Shown here: positions 11,291 to 21,967 of the stretch, piece after piece
Layout of the letters: every line of letters begins with the position of its first letter
How positions within the stretch are numbered: position 1 is the stretch's first letter
Source of the DNA: Gnetum montanum
Taxonomy: Eukaryota > Streptophyta > Gnetopsida > Gnetales > Gnetaceae
Direction: 5' to 3'
Length of the DNA: 59,621 nucleotides
NCBI GenBank assembly: GCA_015680685.1
Contig: MNCI01034925.1
Coordinates: 1-59,621 of the forward strand
The notes under the pieces: model-generated
The model's database searches: none
What the model was told of the DNA's origin: nothing
The model's input: only the letters and a program-made list of their open reading frames with translations
Position numbers and translations under genes: made by a program

Positions 11291-13425
11291 AATGCCAAAA
11301 TAAAGTAAAATACTTGAGTAATAATGTAAGGATAATTGTAAATATGTTTCAGCAATGGTCAAATAGGGTTCAAAAAAGGCCACTAAAGGTTATAAGGCAT
11401 AGGCTAAAACAAATAGGATGAAACAAAGGCTAAATAATGTAAAATAAGGTTAAATGAAGGCTAAATGATGATAAAATGGAATTAAATGAAGGCCAAATGA
11501 TGATCAAATTCCATCAATTGATATTCTAGAGGGTCCAACAAGGTCACAGTGATGTCCAGTGGTATTGGCTAATGCCAAATCAAGTCAACTAAGGTCAGTT
11601 GATTCTAAATGCTAGAAAAATTTGATGAAGTTAGGACCAAATGATGCTAAAGTGATGAAAATGAGGCCAAATGATCTAATGATAAAGATCAATAATGGGA
11701 AACAAGGTCAAAACAAGTTGAAACTCAATGGAACAAGGTCAAAGTAGTCAAGGTGCAAAACATGGAAAAAAACATTATCAATATTGGTCAATCAATGTCA
11801 CATTTTGCTAGTTTTAGAGCTTAGAGGGCCATGGTTGGAGGTCTCAAGGTTGATGGGGAAGTTTGATCACTTGGGGAGGTTATTTTGAAGGAAAAAATGA
11901 TATCCCCTTTTGCAACTACGTTGGAGCTATGCTAGAGCCACAATGGCCAGCATAGCTTTGGCAAGCCCCAATGTGGTTCTTAATCAAATATGAGTTTCAA
12001 GATTTGTTAAGACAAATTTTGAGATTATGATTATCTATGTTGGCAATGCAATGGATTATTAGGAAGATTAGTTGACTTTGGCATCATTTTAATCCTTTCA
12101 AAACCACAAATGTTGTCAAGAATTGAGTACTATGCTAGGACTACACTAGCCAATGTATATCCAATATAGTTGCATGGAAAAAGTGGATTTGTGATGTATC
12201 AAGGTCTAAATTTGTGTTCCATCAGCTTCCTCATGTAGCACAAGGGCAATAGTATTGTGAGTCATTCATTCGAAGATCAAAATAGGTTTTTGAAAGTGAG
12301 GTTTAGCACCATCCCTCTAGAACTACATTTGCCACCATAGTTCATGATGGCCTTAGTGTGAATTGATATAACTTGGGCTTTTAATGATCAAAAAAAGTCC
12401 AAATTGCTACTTCCTATGAGGTTTCAAGGTTTTAGACTTCCCCAATTATGGTTTAGGCCATTTGGAGTGTTATGGTGCTAGAAATCCATTCTAGAATTAC
12501 AACTACATTAAGGCCATGTTGACCAACATGGATTTAGTCTACCCTAGAGTAGTTACACTTGAATCTTGATTTTTGATGAGTTTTGGTGGTTAATCGACCA
12601 AGTTCTTAGGTTCCTGGGATCACTGATTTCCATGGCCATGGTTTTAGGATTAAAATTATTGATTCTAGAGGTTCGTTAAGCTTTGATATGGCCATCCCAC
12701 TTAGACTACATTGGCCAACATAGTCCTAACATGAATGTGGGGAAGATGATGAATTTTATCATTTTTTACTTAATTTCTGGTGTTTGGTAAACTCTAAAGC
12801 CCCAGAAAAGTTTCAAGGTTAGGATGATGCATCTAGAGGTCAATTTGACATGTTAATGATCTATTTTTAAATTTTTTAAAGGGAACTATGCTAGCACTAC
12901 ACTGGCGAGTGTACTTGGATTCATACTCAATGTAGTTCCAAGGTTAGAGTGGGGTTTGACTTGTTTTCACTCAATTGTTTAACATTTTAGGGTTACCAAA
13001 GACTCCATGAAGGTGTGAAGATTAGAATGTGTTACTTTGAAGATTAGTTAAGGCTTTTAATAGCCAAACCATAGCAAGCTACAATGGGACTACATTGGCC
13101 AATGTAGCTGTGGTGCCCTCCAATGTGGTTACCCTAGAATCAATGATTTTTGACATTTTTCAACAATCCTTACGGGATTTTGAAGCTACCAAAGGTTCTA
13201 ATTAGGGTTTGGAGCTTGGTGTGATCATTCTAGAGTTGATTGGAAGCTTGGCTAGTGGTGGGAATTCTCATCCACCATGGAACTAAGTTGGCTAGCATAG
13301 TTGGGCTCTTGGATTACATAGTTACCTAAAATAGCTTATTTTGTTATGAGTTTTGGCTTTATTCAGTGCTTAGTACCTTCCAATGTTAACATCTAGTTTT
13401 TAATTTTGGCATGAGGGTTTACTAG
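11291..13425. repeat. Spacer of element D with a degenerate tandem array of about 190 bp
   Basis: Non-coding part of the protease-RT spacer. At 11395-11510 there is a short run of diverged 22-bp units built on GGCTAAATGATGATAAA. From about 11928 to 13330 a block of the type CTATGCTAG-N-ACTACA-TGGCCAATGTAG recurs. It starts near 11928, 12129, 12319, 12495, 12698, 12886, 13077 and 13276, that is every 176-203 bp and close to nucleosome spacing. Units are strongly diverged. The array lies upstream of the antisense gene of D and was cut by the insertion of A at 13425. Confidence 0.6.
13421..13425. repeat. Target-site duplication of element A, left copy
   Basis: ACTAG at 13421-13425 is repeated exactly at 20690-20694, right after the CACTCATCA end of the 3' LTR of A. 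Confidence 0.85.
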
Positions 13426-14190
13426 TGATGAGATGTGATTCGCATGAGCCACGATATCGCATCATGCGATATCGCGGTCTGCCACCATATCTATAAATAA
13501 GAGGCGGCACTCCCTTTATTTCCCATCCTAGTCTAGAAGTAGGAAAACTCTGGTAGTTTGATCACTCTAGAGATAGAATATTCTCCATGTGCCCGTAGTA
13601 GGAGTCCCAAAGTGAACGAATCTTTATTCGAGCAACATTGTACCTGAACACAAGTTGTGTATGGCAATAAAGACGAGCTTCTTGGATAAACCTTGCAGTG
13701 CATGGAATAGGATTTTATTTATTGTTTTCTCTCTCACCCTCAACTTCTAGAATGCAGAATGAGTATGAATTAATTATGAGCATCTAAGGATGTGTACGGA
13801 TAGTCAAGGAATCGGCTGCTCATCGCATGCGGTATGAGTACGACTTGATTACGAGCATCTCGTGTGACTACATGGTAACCCAATCACATATTCAGGATCT
13901 ATGCTTGGTAATCCCAGTGGTAGTCCCAAATGTGTACAGTTAGTTAAGGAATTAGCTGCTCATCGCACTTAGGCTAGATAGATTCTTTCAGCCCTTTCCT
14001 CTTAGTTAAGTGCCTCAGTACGACCACTTCGAGCACGTGCATTACGCGCTGTGATCCCAACAATGATTAGCGTTTGGTAGCCGCAGTTGCATTAGTTCAA
14101 GGTGTGTATGGTAAGTGGGAACGGATGCTGATGCTAGGTAATTTAGACTTAGTTCATTAGTTAGAGTTAGTTAGTTTCTCAACCCTTCAC
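13426..14190 (+). repeat. 5' LTR of element A, truncated at an N
   Basis: Matches the 3' LTR (19651-20464) from TGATGAGA to CAACCCTTCAC. The 3' LTR then runs on for 225 bp to its CA end, but here the sequence stops at 14190 and a single N follows at 14191. A TATA box (TATAAATA, 13492-13499) and a poly(A) signal (AATAAA, 13666-13671) lie about 175 bp apart. This LTR has two copies of the GATATC-centred palindrome upstream of the TATA box, against five in the 3' LTR. Confidence 0.9.
13449..13499 (+). promoter_or_regulatory. LTR promoter of A: palindromes plus TATA box
   Basis: Two copies of the palindrome ACGATATCGC/GCGATATCGC are followed by CTATAAATAAGAGG. The same order (palindromes, about 20 bp, TATAAATA) is found in the 3' LTR of A and, reversed, in both LTRs of B. 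A role in binding a dimeric transcription factor is an inference. Confidence 0.55.
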
Positions 14191-14420
14191 NTAAGTGTTT
14201 GTGTGACGAATAGAACATAAGGATATCACTCACATGGTTGGGAGCCTAAACGAACCTTCAGGTTAATCAAGAAAAAAATTATTATATAATAGTAAATTTA
14301 GCACACCAATAACAATTTCTTCTTCTCATAAGAGTAACTCACCACCTAAGGACCATACATGAGACAGTTGCCAACATAAAACACATAGCCGAAATAAGCC
14401 AAGTCCTAAACAATACAAGA
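14191..14420 (+). other. Assembly ambiguity (N) and leader of element A
   Basis: The only ambiguous base of the window is at 14191. It replaces the last 225 bp of the 5' LTR, the PBS and probably some leader. After it, AGAAAAAAATTATTA resembles AGAAAAAAATAATTA in the leader of B (- strand, about 31830), so the leader resumes at a position equivalent to about 60-70 bp past the PBS. Confidence 0.6.
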
Positions 14421-16180
14421 TAGTTTATACTCATCCCGATGAGTATATTCCAAACTTTACCTTTATCCTCCATCAAGAAGAATAGCTATGATGGATAGAT
14501 TTGCAAGGTAACATTGTGTTACCCCCAGATCAATCAGTCTCTCACATGCTTTTTTGTGCCTTGGCACAAATAGACATGACTGAATTATATGCTGAATACA
14601 TTGTGGAAAACTTTGATATGAGGGATTATCATCCCATAGAAGCACAACGTATGAGGGACTCAAGGTAGGAGAGCTAACATACACTTTTGAAGGGCAAAGG
14701 TCCCTACGTCCTTAGTGAAATAGGAGATGAGGAACCCCTTATAACTAGTTCTTTAGCAAATGATGTTCCTCCTCTTAACGAAAGTGAGGAGGTAGGATAG
14801 TAGAACCTACAATCAACGATACATATCCCTGGTTCTGATGCCCGTGAACACCAACTGTTCATAGAGGGAACAAAAATTCATGCTAAGAACAAGCACTTAG
14901 ATCATCACCACGATCGAGGTCGTAGCAACCAAAGAGAAGGCAAGAAACATCGTCATGGCAATGGTTCCCCTTCTTCTTTCCCTTCTTCACATCACTCACC
15001 CTCTCCTTCCACATTTGGGTGCAGCCATCATAAACACAATGGAGAGGATAAAGGTATAAAAAATGAGAGACCTCGACGAGAAAGTCGAGAAAGAGGACAA
15101 GGGTAAGAATGTAGGGAGAGTAGGGAACACCGTAGACATCACAGGCGTCATGAAAGAGATGATCATGACGAGCCCTTACTCGCAACCCAAAGTATGCTTG
15201 ACATAATGGAGGCAATTAGGATTCCCACAAGGCATTTAAAAAATAGTTGGATCAAACGTTTAGACATGAACAACATCCCACGATTTGAAGGGGGATACAA
15301 CATAGATCCACAGAATCATTTATAGGCATTCCACGATGCCTACACCTTGCAAAATATAGAAAATGAGTGGAAAAAACTTAAGTTTTTTCCTAGGACACTC
15401 ACCAAAGAAGCAAAGAGTTGGTACCGGTCCTTAGAACCAGAAATCATCAAGAGGTGGAGTACGATGCTAGAACTGTTCAACGATAAGTATCAGATGTACT
15501 CCAGAGTGTCCAATTTGCATAAGCAAATCCAAGAATGGAAACAAGGTCATCACGAACATGCTACCATGGCTCGCTATTACACATTGTTACATCATTGCCC
15601 AGGCCATGGGTATGCTCAAAGAAATCAACTTCCCCACATCGTGGATGGGCTAAGACATGAAACTAGTAGAACCCTTGGGACTTATGCCCAAGGGAGACTC
15701 TCACAACTTAGAGCCCATGAAGTACATAGCTTGTTGGAACAAGTAGCAAAAGAAGCACATGAGCTATGAAAAAGAGAAAGTGCAGAAGAATACAACCATG
15801 ATCCCTCCCTTCGAAAGAAGGGAGTGAAATTTTTTGATGAGGAGGATGAGTCACCACTCAAAGAGTTGGTGAACCAAAAAACCTTGCTGATCCAAAAATT
15901 AATAACTGAAGTATCAGCTAAGATGGACCAATTATGGGATTCTTTAGACTCCAAACTTGAAAGCGTCTTGAGAATTGTAGAGGAGTCTAAGGAGGAACGA
16001 AGTAGTGACAAAGGTCAGACAAAGCGGAGAGATCCAAGCCCTACACATAACAAGGGTAAGGGGAAAATCATTATCTCCGATGAGGTTGTGGACTCTGACA
16101 CAAACGATGATGATGGATGTGAGATATGCCACTATGACCATCCTAAGGGATGTTGTCCAATTATCTCACATCTATAAGAG
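14420..16180 (+). pseudogene. gag: Gag of element A, Athila-like
   Basis: Structural protein of the particle. A basic and histidine-rich stretch (about 14890-15180) is followed by MNNIPRFEGGYNIDP and by the retrotransposon Gag domain, whose clearest part is an open run at 15347-15769 with LTKEAKSWYRSLEP, FNDKYQMYSRVSNLHKQIQEW and HHCPGHGYAQRNQLPHIVDG. The next open run (15824-16177) ends in the zinc knuckle CEICHYDHPKGCC, spacing CX2CX3HX4C, the shortened knuckle known from Athila Gag. A proline-rich tail follows at 16440-16620. Several in-frame stops (for example at the AFHDAY block) break it. Close relative: the gag of B, with matching CNICLYDHSKGQC. Confidence 0.85.
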
Positions 16181-16819
16181 TCTGGGGTGTATGCACTAAA
16201 TCTAAGACTTAACCAATGGCAAACACCTCGAAGGTTACCTTATCCACAAGGTAACCCAAGGTAGTTCCACCAACCACTAACGTATTATACAAATGGAACT
16301 CCATGATAGCCCATCGGATAACATCAGTAGTGACAATACCCACAATCATGGGGGATGCCACTGCCAACACAATAGTACCCTTACCAGCAGCCCGATCCTT
16401 ATGGTTATTATGTGTAGCAGCTGGTTTCTCTAGGTGACTCTATGGGTCATACAACTCCCCAACGTCACTACCAAGTTCGGGAGTACTTTAGGAGGACTCC
16501 TTCTCTTCCAGGATACATCTCACACTCATCCCATCCTCCAAATCCACCTGCACCTCTTCCACTTGTAGTTCCCACAGCACTTCCTGCTCCAACAATGCAA
16601 GGGAAACTTCCTCCTCAATTGTAGCAACATCATGCTATGAGAGCTGTAAATATTCAACCTGCTGCTGGTTCTGACAATTGTAAAAAGAGAAGACACTACT
16701 TCAGAACCAGAAGCCTAGACAAACTTTTGCAACAACAAGCAGTTGAGCCCATGTACACTCCTCCACCATCTAACACTTCAAAGCACCCTTCTATCCCAAA
16801 TTAGAGCTTAACGCATACG

Positions 16820-17430
16820 GTTATGTTAACATATACCGTAACTGACTGGATCAAGGTAGGCCACCTTCCCAGGAAACTAACTAATCTTGGGAGTCCCTTA
16901 ATCTACCTTCAAGTCACTGAAAATGAATCACATAGGGCTCTTCTTGACCTAGGTTCTGGAGTCAACTTAATTTCACGAGAGATGTATCATGCCTGGAACC
17001 TGCCCCAACTTAAGAAGAGAAACATTCAACTAGAGCTGACAGACCAGTCCATCACCATTCCCTTGGGATTGGTGGAGTAAATTATTACCACTATGTGTGG
17101 TTGGTCTTACCCAGCTAATTTCCTGGTGATTGAAGTGAACAACAATGAAGGGGACTTCCCAATTATAATGGGAAGGGCATGGCTAAGTACAGTAGACACA
17201 TGCCTTAGGATCCGTGATCTTTCCTTGAAGATTTCTAAGATAAACATTTATGGAAGGATCGAGAGGAGGAAAGTTCCATGCATCACATACAGTGATTCAT
17301 CAGGTGATGACATGGAGGAAATGCCTCCATGTAATAGGTGTGCCCTTGAAACTTTACAACAAAGATGTCTGTATGTAGCAACCACACAACAAGTAGTAGA
17401 CACCCTGTGGTTGACAGCTACTTAAAGGAG
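16820..17430 (+). pseudogene. Aspartic protease of element A, Athila-type
   Basis: Retropepsin that would process Gag. It reads YLQVTENESHRALLDLGSGVN around the active site: the catalytic aspartate is present in DLGSG, which corresponds to DLGAS of Athila elements. After one stop the frame continues with GWSYPANFLVIEVNNNEGDF and IIMGRAWLST, the usual second half (FPADFIVL...PLILGRPFLAT). The region ends at about 17425 and the polymerase that should follow is missing. The single stop at 17078-17080 separates the halves. Confidence 0.85.
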
Positions 17431-19280
17431 CAACCAAATATGCATGGAACGAACTAAGGAAATCCATGCCCATAACAAAAGCATATATACATTAGAATAT
17501 GAGTGTCACCAACTTCCACCCAGTAATCTAAGATCATCAATTGGGAGAAGTTGGACACTTTTAAGAAATTCAAATAGACGCTCATTATTTCGGATCTCTC
17601 CCTTTCCACTCAGTCATGGGGGAGATGGCCACCTATGCTAATCATATGGGGCCCTTAGTTCTTTTTATGTTTTTTTTTACACATTTTTGTTTTACATGTT
17701 TTTGTTTTACAAAATTTTTGTCTTACACATTTTTTTAAAAATTTCTTTAACTTTTCTAGTTTTTGTTTTACAACTTTCTTTAACTTTTCTTGTTTTTTAT
17801 TTTACAACATCGTTATACTTTTTCCATTTTGTATGTGTGTGTGTGATCCACCCTGTACGTTTATCACCCAATAAGTGTTCGGAATGATGGTATGAACTAT
17901 TTTCATGTTGATTGATAATGTTTGGTTTTTACCTTTAAGTCCCAATTTTGATACTAAGGTATCTTTCTTTTGATATGGCAGGCAATGAGATCACTTCATC
18001 CATCCATCCACCAATTTCTATGGTCTCTCTCGACTTGGAAATGTACAGTCCCCTTCATAATAAGAACTTTAATGAATCGGTGACCAGGTATTTCTCAAAC
18101 TAAGGAAGGACTCAAGGATTGAAATGGATGTGACTTCAAGGGAACTTGATACTTTTGTGTTGGTCATTCTCTTGTGTGCTTGGATGTGACTTCAAGGGAA
18201 CTTGATACTTTTGTGTTGGTCATTCTCTTGTGTGCTTGGATGTTTTCTTCTTGAGTTTTTTCTTACCATTCCAATGTTACCCAATAATCAGAAACCTAAG
18301 AAAATAAAAATAACAAAGTCTTTTCATGGTGTGGTTCTCATGCATAAAAACAAAAAACAAAAAAAAGAAGTGAGAATTCAAAGCACACCCCTTAGACGAA
18401 TAAACTTGGGCTACAAGCACTAGTTATGGAACCAAAAGTGTTCCCTCTAACTAAGGCCCTTCTCACTTCCCATTCTCTCATTCTTTTCATCGGAATGGTG
18501 GTGGCTCTTTGGAGATGCATCCTTGTTATCCAAGTGGATGGTTTGGACGAATACATTGATGCGAAGTCACTGGATGTGGTTGGTTTGAGGCCGGAGTTGG
18601 AATGAAACTTGCCAAGTCACATTAATCATAAAATCCACAAGGGGCTGTACACCACCTTATTCTTGGAATTCCATTCCATTCTCTTCTCTCCATCCTTCTC
18701 TCCATTTTTCACCTCATTGCCGGTTGTATCATTAGTGTATATATTTTGGTTGATGCATTGTTTTCTTTTTGGTAAATTCTTGTGGTCGAGACTTTAACTC
18801 TTGTTCCAATGACATTTCTAGAGCCTACGGACTCTTTGAATGTGGGTTTGTCAGGGCACTAAGGGCATGAGCCTGCTTTGGGGAGGACCCACTAACATTC
18901 CTATTTGGAGCATCTGTTAACTTCTTTTCCCTAACATTTTTGCAATTAATTCTATTTTGTTCATTACCATCTTGACATCCATTTCATTGATGCTATAGTT
19001 ACCCCTTTTTATCTATCTTTCTTACTCCTTTTCTTTCTCCATTCTAACTCTACCATAGGTTTGCGATTAGTCATGGGGGTACAGGGCCCAATTTTTTCAA
19101 TTTTCTCCTAGCCTCGAATTTTTTTGATTTTCTTCCTAACCCCTACACCTTTGGTAGTCATCATTAATATATCTCCCGATCCATATTAGCCATACCATAA
19201 CTCAGCCAATGGACTTACACCGAAGCAAGGTATCAATTACATGATGATTCATTTACCCTTGCTAATTAAGATTGTGTTGT
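17430..19280 (+). other. Non-coding 3' region of element A
   Basis: No coding block is recognisable. It contains a T-rich stretch (17660-17830), a perfect 56-bp tandem duplication (18127-18182 and 18183-18238), and a conserved block at about 18865-18895 reading CCTGCTTTGGGGAGGACCCA. The same block is found in B on the - strand near 28815-28835. Conservation between two otherwise diverged elements suggests a function in cis or descent from a shared coding region. Confidence 0.6.
18127..18238. repeat. Perfect 56-bp tandem duplication
   Basis: Two adjacent copies starting GATGTGACTTCAAGGG show no difference between them. In a region where everything else has decayed by several percent, this must be recent or an assembly artefact. 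Confidence 0.9.
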
Positions 19281-19288
19281 GTGTGCAG

Positions 19289-19513
19289 ATGGCGACCATG
19301 CAATAACAGATCGAATTTGGAGAAACCACTTGGAATGGAGTAGCACTAGAAGCAGCTATGCAAGGAGTAAGATCGATGGCGCACTTACAGATGGACAACA
19401 AAGGTGCAATCTTGGCATTGGTAATAGCAACACTTCTTTCTCTCTCTCTCTTTCTCAGTTGCCAACTAAGGCCTGATGTCATTATAATAAGGTGTTCATC
19501 CTTGTTTTCATGA
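19289..19513 (+). pseudogene. Short ORF with a hydrophobic segment at an env-like position (element A)
   Basis: A frame of 74 codons starts at ATG 19289 directly after a good 3' splice-site sequence (TGTGTTGTGTGTGCAG) and has one stop at codon 6. It carries IEFGETTWNGVALEAAMQG and then ILALVIATLLSLSLFLSC, a run long enough for one membrane helix, and ends at 19511-19513. It sits between the non-coding region and the 3' LTR, where some Athila elements have an envelope-like gene expressed by splicing. Envelope ancestry is only suggested by position, splice site and hydrophobicity. The serine- and leucine-rich run partly reflects a TCTC microsatellite. A chance ORF remains possible. Confidence 0.35.
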
Positions 19514-19650
19514 AAACCAGTTTTGTCAAGTCTTGTAATGATGATCCGTTCACATGTCATCCCATTAGTTCCATTCCCCTCAATAATTCCATACCTTCCA
19601 AATATTTTGTAAGGAACTCAAGGACGATTTTCCATTCAATTATGCAGGTT

Positions 19651-20689
19651 TGATGAGACATGATTTGCACAAGCCACGATATCGCATCCCATGTGATATT
19701 GCATACGCGATATCGCGTTGTCTCCTGCGATATCGTGTACGCGATATCGTGGTCTACCGCCATATTTATAAATAAGAGGTGGCACTCCCTTTATTTCCCA
19801 TCCTGGTCTAGAAGTAGGAAAACTCTGGTAGTTTGATCACTCCAGAGATAGAATATTCTCCATGTGCCCGCAGTAAGAGTACCAAAGTGAACGGATCTTT
19901 ATTCGAGCAACATTGTACCTGAACACAAGTTGTGTACGGTAATAAAGACGAGATTCTTGGATAAACCTTGTAGTGCATGGAATAGGAATTTATTTATTAT
20001 TTTCTCTCTCACCCTCAACTCCCAAAATGCAGAATGAGTATGACTTGATTACAAGCATCTAAGGATGTCTACGGATAGTCAAGGAATCGTCTTCTCATGG
20101 CATGCGGTATGAGTATGACTTGATTACGAGCATCTCATGTGACTACTTAGTAACCCAATGGCATATTCAAGATCTACGCTTGGTAATCCTAGTGGTAGTC
20201 CCAGATGTGTACAGTTAGTCAAGGAATCAGCTGCTCATCGCACTTAGGCTAGATAGATTCTCTCAACCCTTTCCTCTTAGTTAAGTGCCTCAGTATGACC
20301 ACTTCGAGCACGTGCGTTACGCGCGGTGATCCCAGCAACGATTAGCGTTTGGTAGCCACAGTTGCATCGATTCAGGGTGTGTACGGTAAGTGGGAATGGA
20401 TGCTGATGCTAGGTAATTTAGACTTAGTTCATTAGTTAGAGTTAGTTAGTTTTTCAACCCTTCACCTCGATAGCATAGGAGAAAAAGATAAAAATATATA
20501 AAAATCATATACCTCAGACTTACTTAACCATACACCGTGACAACCACAAGTAAGTCTGGGAAGACAATGAATGATTAACCCCAAGTGTTACATGGGGCGT
20601 GTAGACACTTAGTCTATGAAGTTCGACTAGATCACACGTGCTACGCTCGTTTCGTATGGTTGAGTGTAGGGGTACCTCGCCACTCATCA
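19651..20689 (+). repeat. 3' LTR of element A
   Basis: A full 1039-bp LTR from TGATGAGA to CACTCATCA, followed by the ACTAG duplication. TATAAATA is at 19767-19774 and AATAAA at 19941-19946. Five GATATC-type palindromes lie between 19675 and 19755. Its terminal 225 bp (20465-20689) is absent from the 5' copy but is related, in reverse, to 21768-21967 and 31915-32115 of B. Confidence 0.9.
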
Positions 20690-20694
20690 ACTAG
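20690..20694. repeat. Target-site duplication of element A, right copy
   Basis: ACTAG, identical to 13421-13425. Confidence 0.85.
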
Positions 20695-21433
20695 CTTCAA
20701 CATGTTATGGATGGGTGGCTAGGAGGTGAGTCTTGGTAGTGGTTGAGGATTAGAATCCATTCCAAGGCTTTCTTGGGAATTAATCCCAGTGTAGTTCTTG
20801 TAGAAAGGCTTAAATCCTAGTGTATTAAGATTTTTACTAGTTTATTTGGGAAGTTCCTAATGAGATCCAACTTTGAATTATTCTTATGCATTAATTTTTT
20901 CACTAATCTAGCATAGTTCCCACTTTCCAATTGTGAACATGGAGTTATGTGAAATTTGTGTGGGTGTTTTGGGCAAGGTGTTTAGACCATCAACACATAA
21001 GTGTGAGAATACCTTCCATATTACTATAAAATAGGATTCCTAATTGAAATTTTGTTAATTTCAAGTCTAAATTTTATAACTATTGTTGTGGGTTATATTT
21101 TGGCACAAGCTAATTCTCATGGTTTCAATTTTTTACATAAAATTTCTACAATTTTTATGTATATTTTCACCAGGAGATTATCATTGGTGTTAATGGGAAA
21201 TTTCATTTTTTTTGTTTAATTTTTGGTTAAATTTTGCTTTGCTTTTAAGGGTTGAGACCTATAAATTTTTTGTTTTTTGGGTTTAGTATGAAAAATTTGA
21301 CATTATAGCTACAATTGTTTAGTTATTTAACTATTGTTAAATTTTTTGTATGGTCATATAAGATTTTAATGGTCATCATTGGGTTGTGCAAGGCCTTTTT
21401 GAAGCCTATTTGTTGTGTTGCATACACACACCA
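20695..21433 (+). promoter_or_regulatory. Spacer of D upstream of the antisense gene, with a TATA-like box
   Basis: Continuation of D after the A insertion. No coding block was found, although an exon 1 matching that of C may lie here or in the spacer before A. CTATAAAATAGG at 21024-21035 is a fair TATA box on the + strand, about 400 bp before the first recognisable exon. A 3' splice-site-like CACACACCAG ends at 21433. Confidence 0.35.
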
Positions 21434-21767
21434 GGATCCGACACTCCACCTACTAACATGAAGTTGGACCACGATTTCCTTTGGTATAGGCTAGGAGCCA
21501 AGGAGTTCCTTGCCTTTCTACTACAAAAATTTGGTATAATGGTTTGATCATACTTGGCATCAGACAAAAAAGCTATCATGATGGATACTTTGCTATCCCA
21601 TTCCACTAGCTTGATTATCAAGTTCATATTTGATGATCTCGATATCCATTCGGAGGGTGATCAATTCAATACCATATACCCTAGAGGCACATGTAAGTTC
21701 TCTAAAATCTAGGATATGCCTAAGTTCATCTAGTACAATTCAAACAATACATTACTGGTTGGTCACC
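21434..21767 (+). pseudogene. Exon 2 of the D antisense gene, part before element B
   Basis: After CACACACCAG the frame reads SDTPPTNMKLDHDFLWYRLG, then AKEFLAFLLQKFGIMV. Further on comes KAIMMDTLLSHSTSLIIKFI and, after a TAG, DMPKF. The C copy has EFLEFMLHHFSVMMWSHL and EMPEF in the same order. The exon is cut at 21767 by B and its last 52 bp are at 32783-32834, where HIDTLF, stop, NPQSTIYSF matches HHVGTGFQNPPGTIYYI of C. It ends at GGTAAGT. Confidence 0.75.
21763..21767. repeat. Target-site duplication of element B, left copy
   Basis: TCACC, repeated at 32778-32782. Removing B joins the two halves of exon 2 of the D antisense gene without loss, which confirms the boundaries. Confidence 0.88.
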
Positions 21768-21967
21768 TGATGAGTGGCGAGGTACCCCTACACTCAACCA
21801 TACGAATATAAGCATTTTCACGCGTGATCCGGTCGAACCCTACAGATGGACTAGTTGTGGCACCTAGACAGTTATCCTTAGGTCATTGTTTGTTGTCTTC
21901 CCACCTGGACTAGTATTTATATTTTTCACATATGGTTTAGTCTAGAGTGAGTTGTATGATGTGTTCC
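21768..21967 (-). repeat. 3' LTR of element B, U5-side part before insertion F
   Basis: On + coordinates it starts TGATGAGTGGCGAGG, as does the other B LTR at 31915. It matches that LTR to GATGTGTTCC, where F is inserted. The rest of the LTR resumes at 24422. Confidence 0.88.

Larger units (their letters stand above)
13426..20689 (+). mobile_element. Element A: non-autonomous Athila-like Ty3/gypsy element (gag and protease only)
   Basis: Bounded by a 5-bp TSD (ACTAG) and by LTRs that start TGATGAGA and end CTCATCA. Inside on the + strand are a Gag region (14420-16180), an Athila-type protease (16820-17430), a long non-coding part and a short ORF with a hydrophobic end. No reverse transcriptase, RNase H or integrase can be seen anywhere, so it must have depended on another element. 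Its LTRs differ by roughly 5 percent by eye, so it is younger than C and D. Its LTRs and gag are related to those of B. The 5' LTR is cut short at an N. Confidence 0.9.

Noticed and set aside
15682-16011. - strand frame of 109 codons
   Set aside because: Shadow of the A gag.
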